This document shows positions 24,701-35,604 of a stretch of DNA of 64,000 nt, in pieces. Position 1 is the stretch's first letter, and each line of letters opens with the position of its first letter. The translations under genes were made by a program, and so were the position numbers. The DNA is from Caenorhabditis remanei (lineage: Eukaryota > Nematoda > Chromadorea > Rhabditida > Rhabditidae). The stretch is from assembly GCF_010183535.1 (NCBI RefSeq), contig NC_071331.1:2356001-2420000 (forward strand). The letters are read 5' to 3'. Under the pieces are notes generated by a model. It ran no database searches, was not told the origin of the DNA, and saw nothing but the letters and a program-made list of their open reading frames with translations.

Positions 24701-26430
24701 TCCAAATCACTTCTGTATTGTATTGGAAGGCTTGTGAATCTTGTCTTAATATTGCTTGTGTGAAACAGTGGTTTTGATGATATATTTGTTCCAAATTCTT
24801 CATGATACGCGGTGGCAGCTATAGAGAAGACTACATTCATTCCATAACCCATTCACCTCGGTGTTCCGTTGTCCTTTTTTTGTTGAACTAACTCCCGAGA
24901 TTCTATTATCTCAACTAATTTTCAGTGGAATTCACCACATATTTCCCTCGACGACTAAAACAGGTATTTCGAAGATTTTTTTCAAGACAAATCTGAAACC
25001 GAAAGGCTGTAATTTTATAATTCAATAGATTCAATGATTCTTGAATAAAATATTTTGGAAACAGTAACTGTCGGTAAGTGATTCTGGACATACATATGCA
25101 TCTGTTCCCTGATCCCTGGAAAACATAGTTTTGTCCATTGATCTGATCGCTTTGTACAAAATATGCGCTCCATAACATATTCTCTCGCATCTTCAATAAC
25201 CAGTAATGCACGTCTGTGAATCCAAATATCCAGGCATCCCTCTGTCATGTATTGTGAACTTGGATAGCTCCTAACTAGTAATCCTAGTAAGCAAACGACA
25301 GGTCAATTGTCGAGTAGCAAAACTTTGTTTTGATGAAATGCTTCCGAAACAGGAAAAAAAACTAGAATTTTTGGTAACTCGGTGGCTGACATTAAAAAAA
25401 ACAAAAAACAAAGAATGTCGGGATGTGTTTTTACCTGTTTCTTTGGTTCTATTTTTTCACGCATTACAATTGTATGGCAATGAGTCGCTCTCTCTCTCTA
25501 ATTAACCGCTCTCTAATTAACCGAATATCTGGGCAGCAGTCGTAACCTTAATACGTCATCATTGTCACAAGTTGGTTGTCTTTCTGTATTAAACATATCT
25601 AAAACTCTAATTTTTCTATTGTTTCTCGATGCAAAATGAATCCCGGTCTATGCGGTTGTCCGAATGTATGTGCCAATGATTTATTTACCAGCTTAAGTCA
25701 TTAATGGTTAATTCTCCAAATAAAAAATAGATATGTAACAGGAAGTTTTCAAGATAACTGTCACACATCTCGATTTTTGATATTTTCACACATTATCAAC
25801 TTTTTCTGCCCGTAAACATATTCTAGTTTTAACTCTCTATTTCCACTCAATTGGCTTTCATTTCTGTAAAAATAACTACCCTGACACATCGTTTCACATA
25901 TAAATTGCTTCTCGAAATCACATTTTTGAAGCAGTAATCTTTGATGGATTTATGAATAAGGTTTTGAATGTTCTCTATTCATTAGCATCTATAGTTAACT
26001 AAATTTCGTTTTTTTTTTCAAGTGATCGGTGTGAACATAATTACCTTCGAAAAAAGAATCGGATTAGTCAGAACATTTTCGAAACTGTACATCTCATGGT
26101 TTTTAAGCGTCACGGATTAACCAATAAGATTTGTTCAATAAATAAAAAATATAACTGTAACCGTGAATTTTCAAGATAATATTTGTAACACTGTCCATGA
26201 TAATCAAATACTATGTTTTGTCCTTATCTTTTTCTGAAATTGAATATGAGTTTCAAACAATATGTATTTCTTCAATAGTCTGATCGTCCAACTAGATGAT
26301 AACACATTTCCGTGACACCTATGGCAACTTTGTCATTACTTTTAATATATTCAGGAAACAGAATATGTTTTGTTCTTTTCGTTTTCGAAGTTTCCAATCG
26401 TCTTAAGAAAAAAAGATAAGAAAAAAAATC
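21749..26430 (-). repeat. piRNA promoter array, block C2
   Basis: No protein gene is seen. An exact minus-strand core lies at 24761, the paralog of 17204. Variants include 21825 (CGAAACAG), 23161 (TGAAACGG), about 25060 (GGAAACAG) and about 25345 (CGAAACAG). Positions 22190-24960 duplicate C1 (14190-17500). A foldback transposon interrupts at 23497-24478. A short tandem repeat with CTCTCTAATTAACCG words lies at 25486-25521. Confidence 0.6.
23497..24478. mobile_element. Harbinger-like foldback MITE with 3-bp TAA duplication
   Basis: Inverted ends CATGGGAATGACCCGG...CCGGGTCATTCCCATG lead into arms of about 400 bp (to about 23895 and from about 24080), with a spacer of about 185 bp. The total is 982 bp. 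It is flanked on both sides by TAA (23494-23496, 24479-24481). The paralogous array at 16921-16940 reads straight through with a single TAA, so insertion and duplication can be read directly. A TWA 3-bp duplication fits PIF/Harbinger-type elements. It has no coding capacity. Confidence 0.85.
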
Positions 26431-26925
26431 GCGCGCTGAAACGGGCAAGCGCATAAAGTTGTGGGCGGAGCTTAAACTGCAAGCTTAAATAAGCGGCGCG
26501 GTTCTAATTCCAGTTGTTTTTATCCAAATTAAGAACAGAGCCGCTTGCAGTTTACCTGTTGATAAAAGGATCTGTGTAGATTCTTTCATTTTCTGTTTAA
26601 AATAAGTGGCATAAAATAGAAGGACGGAAGCATTGCAAAAGAAATGAAATAAATAAGAAAAACCGTGGCGAAAAATCAGAGCGTGTTGTAGAGCGCGATT
26701 TCTCAACTTGTGCCCACTTCGTGCCAATGTGGTGCCCAACCGGGGCCAAACAGGTGCCCAACTCGTGCCCACATCCAACCAGCCTTCCCTTTCTGCAACC
26801 AACCCTCTCGCTTGTGCCCAACCAGCGCCAAAGTAGTGCCCACTGGGCCATATGGCCCTTTTTGTGGACAACTTGCCCTATTCAATGGCCACATGGCCGT
26901 TTTAACAGTTTCACTGCCCAGAAAT
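26431..26925. other. unclassified GC-richer insertion with GTGCCCA words
   Basis: This segment lacks array units and separates C2 from an A-type block. It begins with a GC-rich stretch containing an inverted pair AAACTGCAAGC (26474) / GCTTGCAGTTT (26542). Positions 26700-26850 carry many GTGCCCA/GTGCCAA words and end in a GGGCCATATGGCCC palindrome near 26845. ORFs of up to 128 aa on the minus strand and 159 aa on the plus strand overlap here. They consist of low-complexity products of these repeats and show no domain. It is probably a transposon fragment of unknown class. Confidence 0.35.
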
Positions 26926-28240
26926 TTTCAAGATACTTATCTTTTTGTAGTTTTCTGTTCAAGTAATAATAAACAGGTGTCCGGATGTCCGTTGACCGCA
27001 CTCGTTTATTATTGCCTTACAAGTCAGAAAACTGCACGGACTAGCCTGATACCACAATTATTTTTGAATAAGAGATTCATGAAACAGGAAACCGTTATTG
27101 TTCTTTCGTTCCGTTTTTTGGGAAGTCGAAAATCTAAATATCATTTGATGTACATACATAAGCGATGGTGTAGACAATTATACAATTAATACTACCATAC
27201 ACAATGTCAAATACCAGAATTGCTGCATAGTATACCATTTTCGAAACTGCTGTTTTCGGAACGTGAGAAAATAAAAACGCTCATAGTTATGTCAATTCCT
27301 AAACAACAATTTTAGCGAAAAAGTTCATTGGTAGTGAACAAAATAGAAAGGAAAGGCATCATTCCACATCAAAATGGTTTCTTGATGAAACATTTCAAGA
27401 TTTTGCTTCTTTCATTTTCTAAGAGTCAAATTTGCGCTTTTTTGCCTGTCTCAAAAGAGGTTTCTGTGAATCGTCTCTAATAAAATTCTGATATACTTGA
27501 GTGCAGCTAAAAATATCATGAAACAGTTTTTATTTATCATCCCCCCCCCCCCGATATGAAAACATCTGTTTCCAATCATGGTTAATAGCCTTTACGAATC
27601 AACAATAAAAACTCAATGACAAACTCGTTTATATCTCATCACATTCTAAAAGAAACCTGTCGGAAACTGTGACTTTCAGATGTTCGATCAATATCTTTCT
27701 TTGTTGCCTGCAAATGTTTAGAAGTAGTCACATACTTCCGAAAACTTTTGTGACAATGAATAATCCGTTTTGGAAGCAGTGAAATCAATCTTTTCCTTGG
27801 TTTCCATGATGTCCGAACCCAAAGTTTTAGAGATTGAGAATCTTTAAACAAAGCGATCTACGACCACTAACGTTTTAGAACGTTTTGAAACTGTAGACTA
27901 AAAAATTCTGCTAAAATAATACAATTATAAACAGTTTCTGAATGAAAGCACTCTGGAACGGTAAATAAAATTTCCGATTCTTTCGTCCTTCGGAGTATGG
28001 TGTCTTAATTCTGTTGGAAACGTTTCAAATATGTACCTATGTCTACCGACTGATTACGGGCGGTCTTTTATTCCCACCAGGAGGATCTAGATGACTCTGT
28101 GATATAGCTGAGAGTCCCCAAATTGATTAAAATACGGCAAGCGTATTTTCTTCAGATGTCAAAATTTTGAATGTCTTTAAAACAGTAACTTTATAGAATT
28201 CTGTTCATTAGTGTTGTTTTAATTGAAGCACATGAAAATG
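26926..28240 (-). repeat. piRNA promoter array, partial A-type copy
   Basis: No protein gene is seen. The segment begins in the same TTTTCAAGATACT context as A1 (1613), A3 (47547) and A4 (52625), and follows the A order to the Tc1 remnant. Exact minus-strand cores are at 27080 and 27529. At 27080 the other A copies read TGAAACCG, so this copy holds the better core. A run of C lies near 27541-27552. Confidence 0.6.
27031..27051 (-). ncRNA. predicted 21U-RNA
   Basis: The exact core is at 27080-27087. TGGT (YRNT) ends 29 nt downstream at 27051. Paralogous sites at 1757, 47692 and 52767 have TGAAACCG instead of the exact core. Confidence 0.3.
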
Positions 28241-28465
28241 AAGGACTATCAGGTTTAGATAAATTCAACTAGCCATGTTCCATCCACTTCACCACTTCTT
28301 GTCACCTAGAATAGACTCATGTCCAATTTCTTATCTGAAAATGCACAAAAGAGCCCATAAGTGTTGAGGGTGACGAGTGACGTCAAAACTGATAGCTCCA
28401 TTGGATTCCTGGCAAAAAATTGGTTTAGAAAGTTTGTCTTATAAGTTGGCTCTCCATATAATGAA

Positions 28466-28708
28466 ATGATTCCCTCATTTTACATATACAAGCACGGAAG
28501 GCAATTCAATACGATCCAAGAGCTAAAAGACGCCGTTGAGACCGAGTGGAATGCAATCACTGCTGCTGAATTGAGGGCTCTCGTCGCCAGTATGCCCAAC
28601 CGCATGTTCGAAGTTATCCAGAACAATGGTGGAGAAACAAGTTATCAAATTTCGCTTACGTTTTTTCTGTTTTCTTTTGTGTTTTCTCTCATTTTCGTCA
28701 ATAAATGA
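28466..28708 (+). pseudogene. Tc1/mariner transposase C-terminal remnant
   Basis: The first 60 or so residues of this 80-aa frame match the C-terminal end of Tc1-family transposases. The order is a hydrophobic stretch, NTIQELKDAVETEW, the L..LV.SMPNR signature, and an ending of VIQNNGGETSY. In intact elements this tail follows the DDE/DDD catalytic domain. Here nothing upstream on this strand resembles the catalytic core, so only a fragment of the gene remains. The last 20 residues are a hydrophobic read-through into AT-rich sequence. I did not find the terminal inverted repeats. It sits at the left edge of the transposon island. Confidence 0.75.
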
Positions 28709-28825
28709 TTGAATTGTTAACTGAAGCTTTAGAAATGATTCTCGTAAATCGACAAGTGCCGTAAATCTACACAGTCCAATGGTATAGAAGTGAAAACTTT
28801 AAAAAACAACGAAATAAATTAAAAT

Positions 28826-29797
28826 ATGAGCACTGTGTCCAAAAAAAAATTGAAAAAAAAGCACCACTTCATCGAAAATGGCTGGTGGTCCTATCCTTAT
28901 TGCACGCCTGCAAAAGCGACTTCTGGATGGTACTTGAGTACGGAAAGTGCTACAGATATGAAAATTTGGCTCCTGGGGTTTTTTTGTATTCTGAATCGAA
29001 TGGCAGTCACAAATTTTTCATATCATTTTTACTTTTCTCGGAACATCCAAAATGGGGGGTGGTCCTATCCTTATTGCACGCACTGTATTATGTATAGCTG
29101 TCCTGCGATAAGAGAGAAATATGAGAACTGTCGAGATCAGAGCAAGCCGTGCAGCAAAATCTTGGGCCAAATTTTCCGAAAGGAAGTGTTCCACACTAAA
29201 AAATGGCGTAACACTCTCCCTGACACATTCCTCTATGGACAACGCGATTTGGTAGAAGTCTTCGAAATTCTTATTGCTGCACTCGCCAACGAAGACAACA
29301 GCGTAATCACTATCCCCACTACAAAGGAATCCAAGTGCAAGAGTTGTGAGATGTCAACATTCGGAGATGAGACCAATTCCACTCACTTAAAACTGGTGGT
29401 ACAGTATGACGGAACATTTGTCGAGAGTTTTCAGAATGCTTTCCATGAAACGTATGTGAACGTTGCTTGTCCCGGATGCAAAAAACGAGAAGTGTGGCAA
29501 CATCCAGTGATCGACAACAGGGACAGCGACCATATCTTCTTCACAGTGCACACTCCAATGAAACACTTCCAAGACCTGACCACGGATTCGGAAGTTCAGA
29601 TTTTTGGCCACACGTATCGGATTCGAGCATTTGCCGACTATTCATCCACCACGCAAGGTGCAAGTGGCCACTATCAAACATGGGTTCGAGCGGATGGAAA
29701 GATGCACTGTGTGAGCGATAGTACAGTGAGAAAGATTGTAGATGAAGTGGACTTGGATAGCTATATCGCGACCTTAATTCTTTTTGAGAAAATTTAA
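28826..29797 (+). pseudogene. USP-type deubiquitinase-like ORF, probably damaged
   Basis: From about residue 87 onward this 323-aa frame has the order of a ubiquitin-specific protease (C19) domain. It shows YSCPAIREKYENC, then TFLYGQRDLVEVFEIL (compare the GQQDAHEF helix), a CxxC...CxxC zinc-binding set (C171/C174 and C215/C218), and a C-terminal box with SGHYQTW (H282, expected catalytic His) followed by D298. The Cys box that should lie before YSCPAIR is not seen in frame. Instead the N-terminal part holds two copies of a stretch (28885-28908 and 29057-29080) 172 bp apart, with a LLHALY-like reading in another frame, suggesting a duplication and a frameshift. It lies beside the Helitron genes on the same strand and may have been carried by that element. 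The function of the living ancestor is unknown; a deubiquitinase role is inferred from the domain only. Confidence 0.6.
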
Positions 29798-29820
29798 TGC
29801 ATTTATTTTTGTTGTAATTT

Positions 29821-29903
29821 ATTGTATTTTTATTGTATTTTTATTGTATTTTTATTGTATTTTTATTGTATTTTTATTGTATTTTTATTGTATTTTTATT
29901 GTA
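29821..29903 (+). repeat. minisatellite, 11-bp unit
   Basis: About seven and a half uninterrupted copies of an 11-bp unit (ATTGTATTTTT) start just after the stop codon of the USP-like frame. AATAAA follows near 29919, so the tract would lie in a 3' UTR if that gene were transcribed. Confidence 0.95.
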
Positions 29904-30134
29904 GATTTTTAATTTGAATAATAAAACTTAAAAAATAATAGCAGCCTATTCTTTCCATACAAAACATTTCTTCCCAGAGCCATCTTCTCATTACTACATA
30001 AAAAAGGGAAAAAACAGCAGTGTGAGCGACCTTATCCATTCATAATCTTGATTGCATAGTTAGTATTCAAACAAGTAGGTCACCAACCATACTATTTTTA
30101 CAACCAGTACGCAGATATGGCACCGAGTTTTGGG

Positions 30135-30143
30135 TATATAAGG
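30135..30143 (+). promoter_or_regulatory. TATA-box-like element
   Basis: TATATAAGG lies 39 bp before the ATG at 30182, at the head of the coiled-coil ORF. The spacing would give a very short 5' leader. The assignment is by position and sequence only. Confidence 0.4.
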
Positions 30144-30181
30144 CCTCAGCGCACAGTCACTTTACCCATTATTCTCTGAAG

Positions 30182-30733
30182 ATGTCTCAACGTCAAGTCA
30201 CAGAATATAAGTTTCTCACAGTCGCTAATGGCACTTTGCAGAAATTTCTGACATGTCAATCGGAAATTCCGATTGATAGTGACATTTCTGCGAGGTACCG
30301 TCAGTGCCTGACCCACCTTCTCAATAATCATTCCAATTTTCAGGTAACAATCGATGGACTCACCATGTCTACCGATGCAGCAACTCCTATCCAGCGTCTG
30401 GAGGACGAGATGAAGAAGAAGACCGAGGACTTTCAGAAGGCTCGATCGCAGAGAGGTAAGTTTCGCGCTCTGCACATCCAAGCAGAGCGTAAGGTGAGTG
30501 GGGAGCAGAGGGAAAAGGCGCGTCTCGGCGAAGAGCTCGCTCTCGCACGCGCGCGCATCGCCGCTCTCGAAACCGAGAATGCGCGATTGAAGGCTGCGAA
30601 CGCCACCCTGCAAGAAAATTATGATATGTTGGACGAGTCGGTGTTCGAAATGCCCTCCTCCAACTATCGTAATGAAGTATTGCAGAGTGACGTTGTTATG
30701 GAGGTAAGTGAGGGAGAGAAAGGGGAGCAGTAG
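30182..30733 (+). CDS. coiled-coil ORF of the Helitron island
   Basis: This 183-aa open frame has a globular-looking start (about 1-70). From about residue 71 to 150 it forms a long charged heptad-type region ending in L...ENARL.AANATL, which looks like a coiled coil. It is distinctly GC-richer than the flanking array. It begins 39 bp after a TATA-like element, and a strong 5' splice site (GTAAGT, 30704) follows codon GAG, so the last residues of the frame may be intronic. The downstream acidic exon lies on the same strand, but none of the three AG sites I see (30793, 30800, 30820) keeps the reading frame. The two may be one gene broken by an indel, or separate genes. I recognise no family. 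Confidence 0.5.
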   Translation: MSQRQVTEYKFLTVANGTLQKFLTCQSEIPIDSDISARYRQCLTHLLNNHSNFQVTIDGLTMSTDAATPIQRLEDEMKKKTEDFQKARSQRGKFRALHIQAERKVSGEQREKARLGEELALARARIAALETENARLKAANATLQENYDMLDESVFEMPSSNYRNEVLQSDVVMEVSEGEKGEQ

Positions 30734-30743
30734 GGGGCGGGGG

Positions 30744-30789
30744 TTAATTAAGGGGGGGGGGGGGGAATTAATTAAGGGGGGGGGGGGAA
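30744..30789 (+). repeat. two TTAATTAA plus poly-G tracts
   Basis: Two copies of TTAATTAA, each followed by a run of a dozen or more G, lie side by side between the coiled-coil ORF and the acidic exon. Such runs are prone to length errors in replication and in sequencing. Confidence 0.9.
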
Positions 30790-30849
30790 TCAGAACGCAG
30801 TCGGTACTTCGACGGAACAGATGTCTACAACTTTGACTCGGAACCCGAA

Positions 30850-31349
30850 ATGGCTGATGAGGAGGAAGAAATGGAAGCGGATCCGTTCGAGGCTGCTCCA
30901 CGTCCGACCGAAATGGAAGCTCCTGGAGAAGACGAAGAAATTGCTGAGGGATGTGCAAAAGCTGATGAGGAATATGAGGATGAGCTCGATCCAGAAGAAG
31001 TTGTGTATGGAGATGAGCACAATGCTGACAAGACTGCTTTGGCGCGTTCAAACGATGGTGTTCGTGTCGCAAACGTAAGTTTCACTTTTATACTCAAAAC
31101 AGCCATTAATATTTATAACGCTTTCAGATTGGACAACGAATGTTCGTCAGCTTGGCCGAATACTGCTACTTCATAATTCAAGATCGTAAAGGAATAAACA
31201 GTCGATTCCAAGGAGCCGCGAGAACTCTCGGACAATTGTTTGTGATCGACTTGGCTATTCGAGTTTGGGAGATGAGGATGAAAGCTTCAACATACCATCG
31301 TGCTGAGTTCCCCTACGTCACCACCACCTCCTCGCTGATGAAGACTTAA
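30850..31349 (+). pseudogene. Helitron replicase N-terminal region, acidic exon plus intron
   Basis: The first exon (in frame from at least 30811) encodes a very acidic stretch rich in DEEEE and PEEV. A 53-nt intron (GTAAGT at 31075, CTTTCAG ending 31127) joins in phase 0 to a second exon at 31128. That exon reads IGQRMFVSLAEY and later LGQLFVIDLAIRVWEMRM, in the place where Helitron Rep proteins have their YRLQIR...QLYVVD region before the Helitron_like_N domain. The frame stops at TAA 31347-31349. The next frame (31350 on) is in the same phase and holds the Rep domain, so one nonsense codon or a nearby indel separates them. The short intron is typical of Caenorhabditis. Confidence 0.6.
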
Positions 31350-32995
31350 ATGAAGATGCTGAAAGACAAGTTCAAAGGAAGTCTCTTACTTGGATGCTTG
31401 GTGGCAATGCCATCAACGGTTCCCGGCACCAGTAAATATCAGCGCGAACTTGTGATGAGTGGAGTCACCATTGCAAACGAACTCGGACATCCTCATCTAT
31501 TCTTGACTTTTACCGGAAACCCTGAATGGCCAGAAATCAAAAGAGAATGTTTGAGACGTAAATGCACTTGGGCGGACATTCCGGATTTCACTAATCATGT
31601 TTATTACATTAAATTCCAAATGTACATGGATGTAGTATGCGGAAAAAAGAAAAAGAAGTCATCGCTGAATGGAAAATATGTCAGAGAACCCGGAATGTTT
31701 GGTCAGACGTTGTGGCACATGTGGTCGACCGAATTTCAGCAACGTGGAATGCCACACAATCATGTCGTCGTATGTTTGGAGGAAGGAATCTACACATCAG
31801 AGCAAGTCGACGCCATCATTTCCGCCGAAGTTCCTGAATTCCCGACGGATAAAACTGATCCTCTCTACGAAGGAAAGCTGCGCTACTACAACTTGGTACG
31901 AGATCTAATGACACACACACCGTGCAGCGATGATCGTGCTGCGTATTGCATGCTGGAGAAGAAGAAACATTGGAAGAAGTGTGTCAAAGGATTTCCCAAG
32001 GAGTTTACCAATTCGACAGTTTTAAGAGACAATCAGTATCCGATGTACAGAAGAACAAGAACAAATGTCTTCAAAAAACGTCACCGTGGAAAGATGATCA
32101 CGATCGGAAGCGACAATGTTGTTTCTCACAACACAGATACTCTATGTATGTTCGGATGCCACAACAACATCGAAGTAATATCGTCGCTGAAAACTCTCAA
32201 GTATATCTGCAAATACATCCATAAAGGTTCCGATCGTGTACTTCTGGAAGCGTCGGAAAAAATAATGCAAGGAGCAGCAGCATCGGACTCAATGACACTG
32301 GCGCGAAATGTGTTTGTCCCAAGAAATCTGGACAGAGCAAAAGGAATGGATCTCAACAAAGGAAAGTATGTGGCGCTCAACGATTGTACTTATATGCTGG
32401 ATATGTCGGCGATGACTGCAAACGAGGCTGCCTGGAGACTCGCATCGCTTCCAATGCACGGAGCATCACACATCGTACACAGAGGATATGTTCATGAGGA
32501 AAACCATCAAGTTGTATATTATAAAAGAGGAATCGATGTTGCAAAGGCTGCGGAGTTGTTGAAGCAAGAACCTAAAGGAATGATGCGTGCGTGGTTTGAG
32601 GCGAACCAGAATCCAGTGCAATTACCCGACAAGATTAGAACAACGAAGGATTTGACTTTCACGGAAATGATGAGCTATTTTAAATTCGATGTGAAAGAGC
32701 AGAAGTTCATCAGCTACTCGGCTTTTGGCTCAGACAGTCCGAGAACCAGAGAGTTGGGAGGACTTGAGAACTTTCCGCGACGAAGTCTTCGACACTTGCT
32801 TGGAAGCGGCCCGTGCCCGCGGACTCATGAATGGAAGCATCGAATGGGAGAACGCGATAAAGGAGATAGCAGGACACGCCGCACCAATCGAATGAAGACG
32901 CCTCTTCGCCAGCATTCTCATACATTGTACACCAGTCAATCCAAAAAACTGGAAAAATTTGTGGATAGCACGAAACCGGAGGAAGTTCTAGAACA
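31350..32995 (+). pseudogene. Helitron Rep (HUH endonuclease) domain, broken
   Basis: The frame shows the rolling-circle Rep domain of Helitrons: MPSTVPGTSKYQREL and HLFLTFTGNPEWPEI (about 47-63), the HUH motif in QRGMPHNHVVV (H136, H138), and the two-tyrosine motif KYICKYIHKG (Y285, Y289). These residues nick and join single-stranded DNA in living elements. Near 32705-32722 the frame breaks. The continuing family similarity (LLAQTVREPESWEDLRTF and onward) lies in another frame, after an apparent deletion of the IGR and LRLLL region. That frame meets a TGA at 32893-32895. Similarity stops before 33000, and the PIF1-type helicase domain (normally over 600 residues) is absent. The element is therefore dead and truncated. 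It follows the acidic exon directly on the same strand. Confidence 0.85.
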
Positions 32996-32999
32996 CAAT

Positions 33000-35604
33000 A
33001 GTCGAACTATTTTCAGGCCATACAAATTCTATTGGTTTATCAACATCTTTATTCTACAAAAGGAGCTCTTGAACCAGTAACATTTTTTATTGGCAAATAT
33101 TTTTTTGCTTTCGATTAAACGTTTCATGAAACATTATATGAGATTCATTTCCTTCGGTCTGTCCGTATGTCTGAATGTCCTCATGCTTGTTCAAGTAATA
33201 TCTAGACAAAAGAGCTGTCCTGTGAGAGAGCGACGAAGCTTCCATATCGTCTCTGACTTCTGAAGGTCATGTTTTTGCAACCGTAAGTTTTTCCAGAATT
33301 CAATGCCATAAACTGTCTGACAACATTATTTCTTTGATTCATGAAACCGTGACTTCCTGTTTGGTTTTTAATCCACTGTGAGCCTTTCTGTGTGTCGGAT
33401 GCCCTTTTCCTGAATTCACACATTAGATTGTTGGTCTGTAGTTTTCATTGATATTGTCAATTGCATCGCCAAATTACATTTGTAGATCTTACATGAAGCA
33501 ATAACGTAACAGTAGATGTCAGTTCATTTTTTTCCTTTATTACTATCCATAACCCCGGAAAGGATCTACTGAATAATTGACAATTTTCAAAAAATACCAA
33601 ATAATTATAGCCCATACAATATGAGAAAACTGACGACAAAATTGCGGTTGCAAGTTCTGCAACAAATTACTTTTTGTAAATTTATGTAAACTAAAGAAAT
33701 GTCAGAAACCGAAATAACTTTCAAACAAGCTTGTCAATGTTCACTACTCTTTTCTTTCTTTGCTGATTTTTCTTGTTTTTTCTAAGTTTGAGTTGCCTAA
33801 AATCCGAATGATTCCTTCACAAAACATCAATGAAACTTTAAATTTACAAGGGAATTCCTCGAAGTGTCCGCTTTCAAACGACTTAAGAATTTGGTACCTG
33901 ATACTGTTTCACGCAGAAAAATTAGATTGTTGGCCTACAGTTTTCATTGATTGATACCTCGGTGGCTATTGGATACTTTGATACTTTTAATGTCATTATT
34001 TTTCTCCATGTATGTATCCGGATGTCTATCTGAATCGTCAATAGTTAATATGAAATCTCATTAGTAGGTCTCACATGTAGCAATAACGTAACAGTAGATG
34101 TCAGTTCTTTTTTCAGCTCTCGAAACCCCCGGAGAAGCTCTACTCAAGAATGACTGCCCATTTTCGAAAAATATCGAATTATTACAGATGGGAGAAAACT
34201 GACAACGTAATTGTGTTTGTGACTTTTGTAACAGAAACCGGAATAACTTCTAAAGAAACCTTCACAATGTTCACTAATCTTTTCTTTCTTTGTTTTTGGC
34301 TGTCCAGCGGTACGGAATTATCTGAAACTCGAATGATTCCTTCATAGAATATTGATGAAACTTTAATTTTTACAAAAGAAGTCCTCGAAGTGTCCGCTTT
34401 CAAACGACTCAAGAATTTGGGACCTGATACTTTTTCACGCAAAAAAATCTTAACCATAGCAAAGTATTGGCAGCTCTTAACTCGGCTTACAGAAGGATTT
34501 AGCAGCATTTTATTTCAGATTCTGAATCTACGGAATCGAAAGTATCGTGTCGAATTCTTTAGTCGTTTCAAAGAAGACACTTCGAGGACTTCCCGCGATT
34601 GCCAGAAAATGCATTTCATATGCATTTTTAATTGATGATTTTTTTAAATTGCACCACAAGCAGTCTAATTGTAAGGCATCAGTACCATTTCTCGGATTCT
34701 ACAAAAACTGTCAACTTTCAAGTTGTTAACAGATAACAATTAAAGAAACACAAAGTTTTTGTAAATCAAATTTTCAGCTAAATAAGCTTTGTTGTTTCAT
34801 GTTTCCGATCTCTTTCTGAATGAAAATTTCAAAATCAGTGAGATTATTGCATTGTAGTGAGATTCATGTGTTGTTATAAAAGCCTGGAAAGTTCAGGAAA
34901 CACCAATCCAATATTTCGTATAACAACCACTTCAGGATAACACAAGGTCGAAACAGTGAAACACATACAAGGAGAATCCGGGTGTCTCGATGTCGAACAG
35001 ATTCCCCTTGAGTTTAGTAAACTCGGCTATAAGGTAGCATAAAATAAAAACGAGATATATAATACATCTGGATGAACAATTTTCTGAATATACTGTAACT
35101 GAAGTCTTTTGTTAATTAGATATCTGTCTGTATGTCTGTGTTTCCGGATGTCTCGTTTTGCACTGTCCTCGTTTTTGTTATCTTTTTTTTTGTGATATCT
35201 GATCACCGAATCAAAAGTTACCACCAACACAACTTCTCATACCCAATAACACATTTCAAAAACAGTAAATTAAAAAAAGAAGTTTTTTGACACTTTTGTC
35301 TCTGTCAATACGGATTTTAGAAAACGTCTGTTTCAGTTACTATAGAAGAAAGCGGTCCGGTTTGGCAGTCTCACTAAAGTCCTAAACTCCGTAGAAAGTT
35401 CGAATTTTAATATTGTGAAAACTCAAAAAAGTTAGTGTGACACAAAATTGTGACATATCCAATGATTGTATATTTTCGTGTCTCCGAAATGAAACATTTC
35501 CGAAACAGTAACCTTCGTTTGTCAGTTTGATTGTGTGTGCTGTTCCGAATTTCGATAAATACATATATGTTAGTCAGTTAATAAGTCAGTTACAAATAAT
35601 TGCA
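33000..35604. repeat. piRNA promoter array segment
   Basis: No protein gene is seen. An exact plus-strand core lies at 33904. Minus-strand variants include TGAAACAT at 33125, TGAAACCG near 33340, CGAAACAG near 34953 and 35500, and AAAAACAG near 35262. The segment contains internally repeated sub-blocks, for example AACGTAACAGTAGATGT near 33504 and 34085. These are also seen near 45510, 50698 and 61580. Confidence 0.55.

Noticed and set aside
26485..27189. 128-aa minus-strand and 159-aa plus-strand ORFs
   Set aside because: They lie across each other in the GTGCCCA-rich insertion. Their composition reflects the repeat and neither has a domain.
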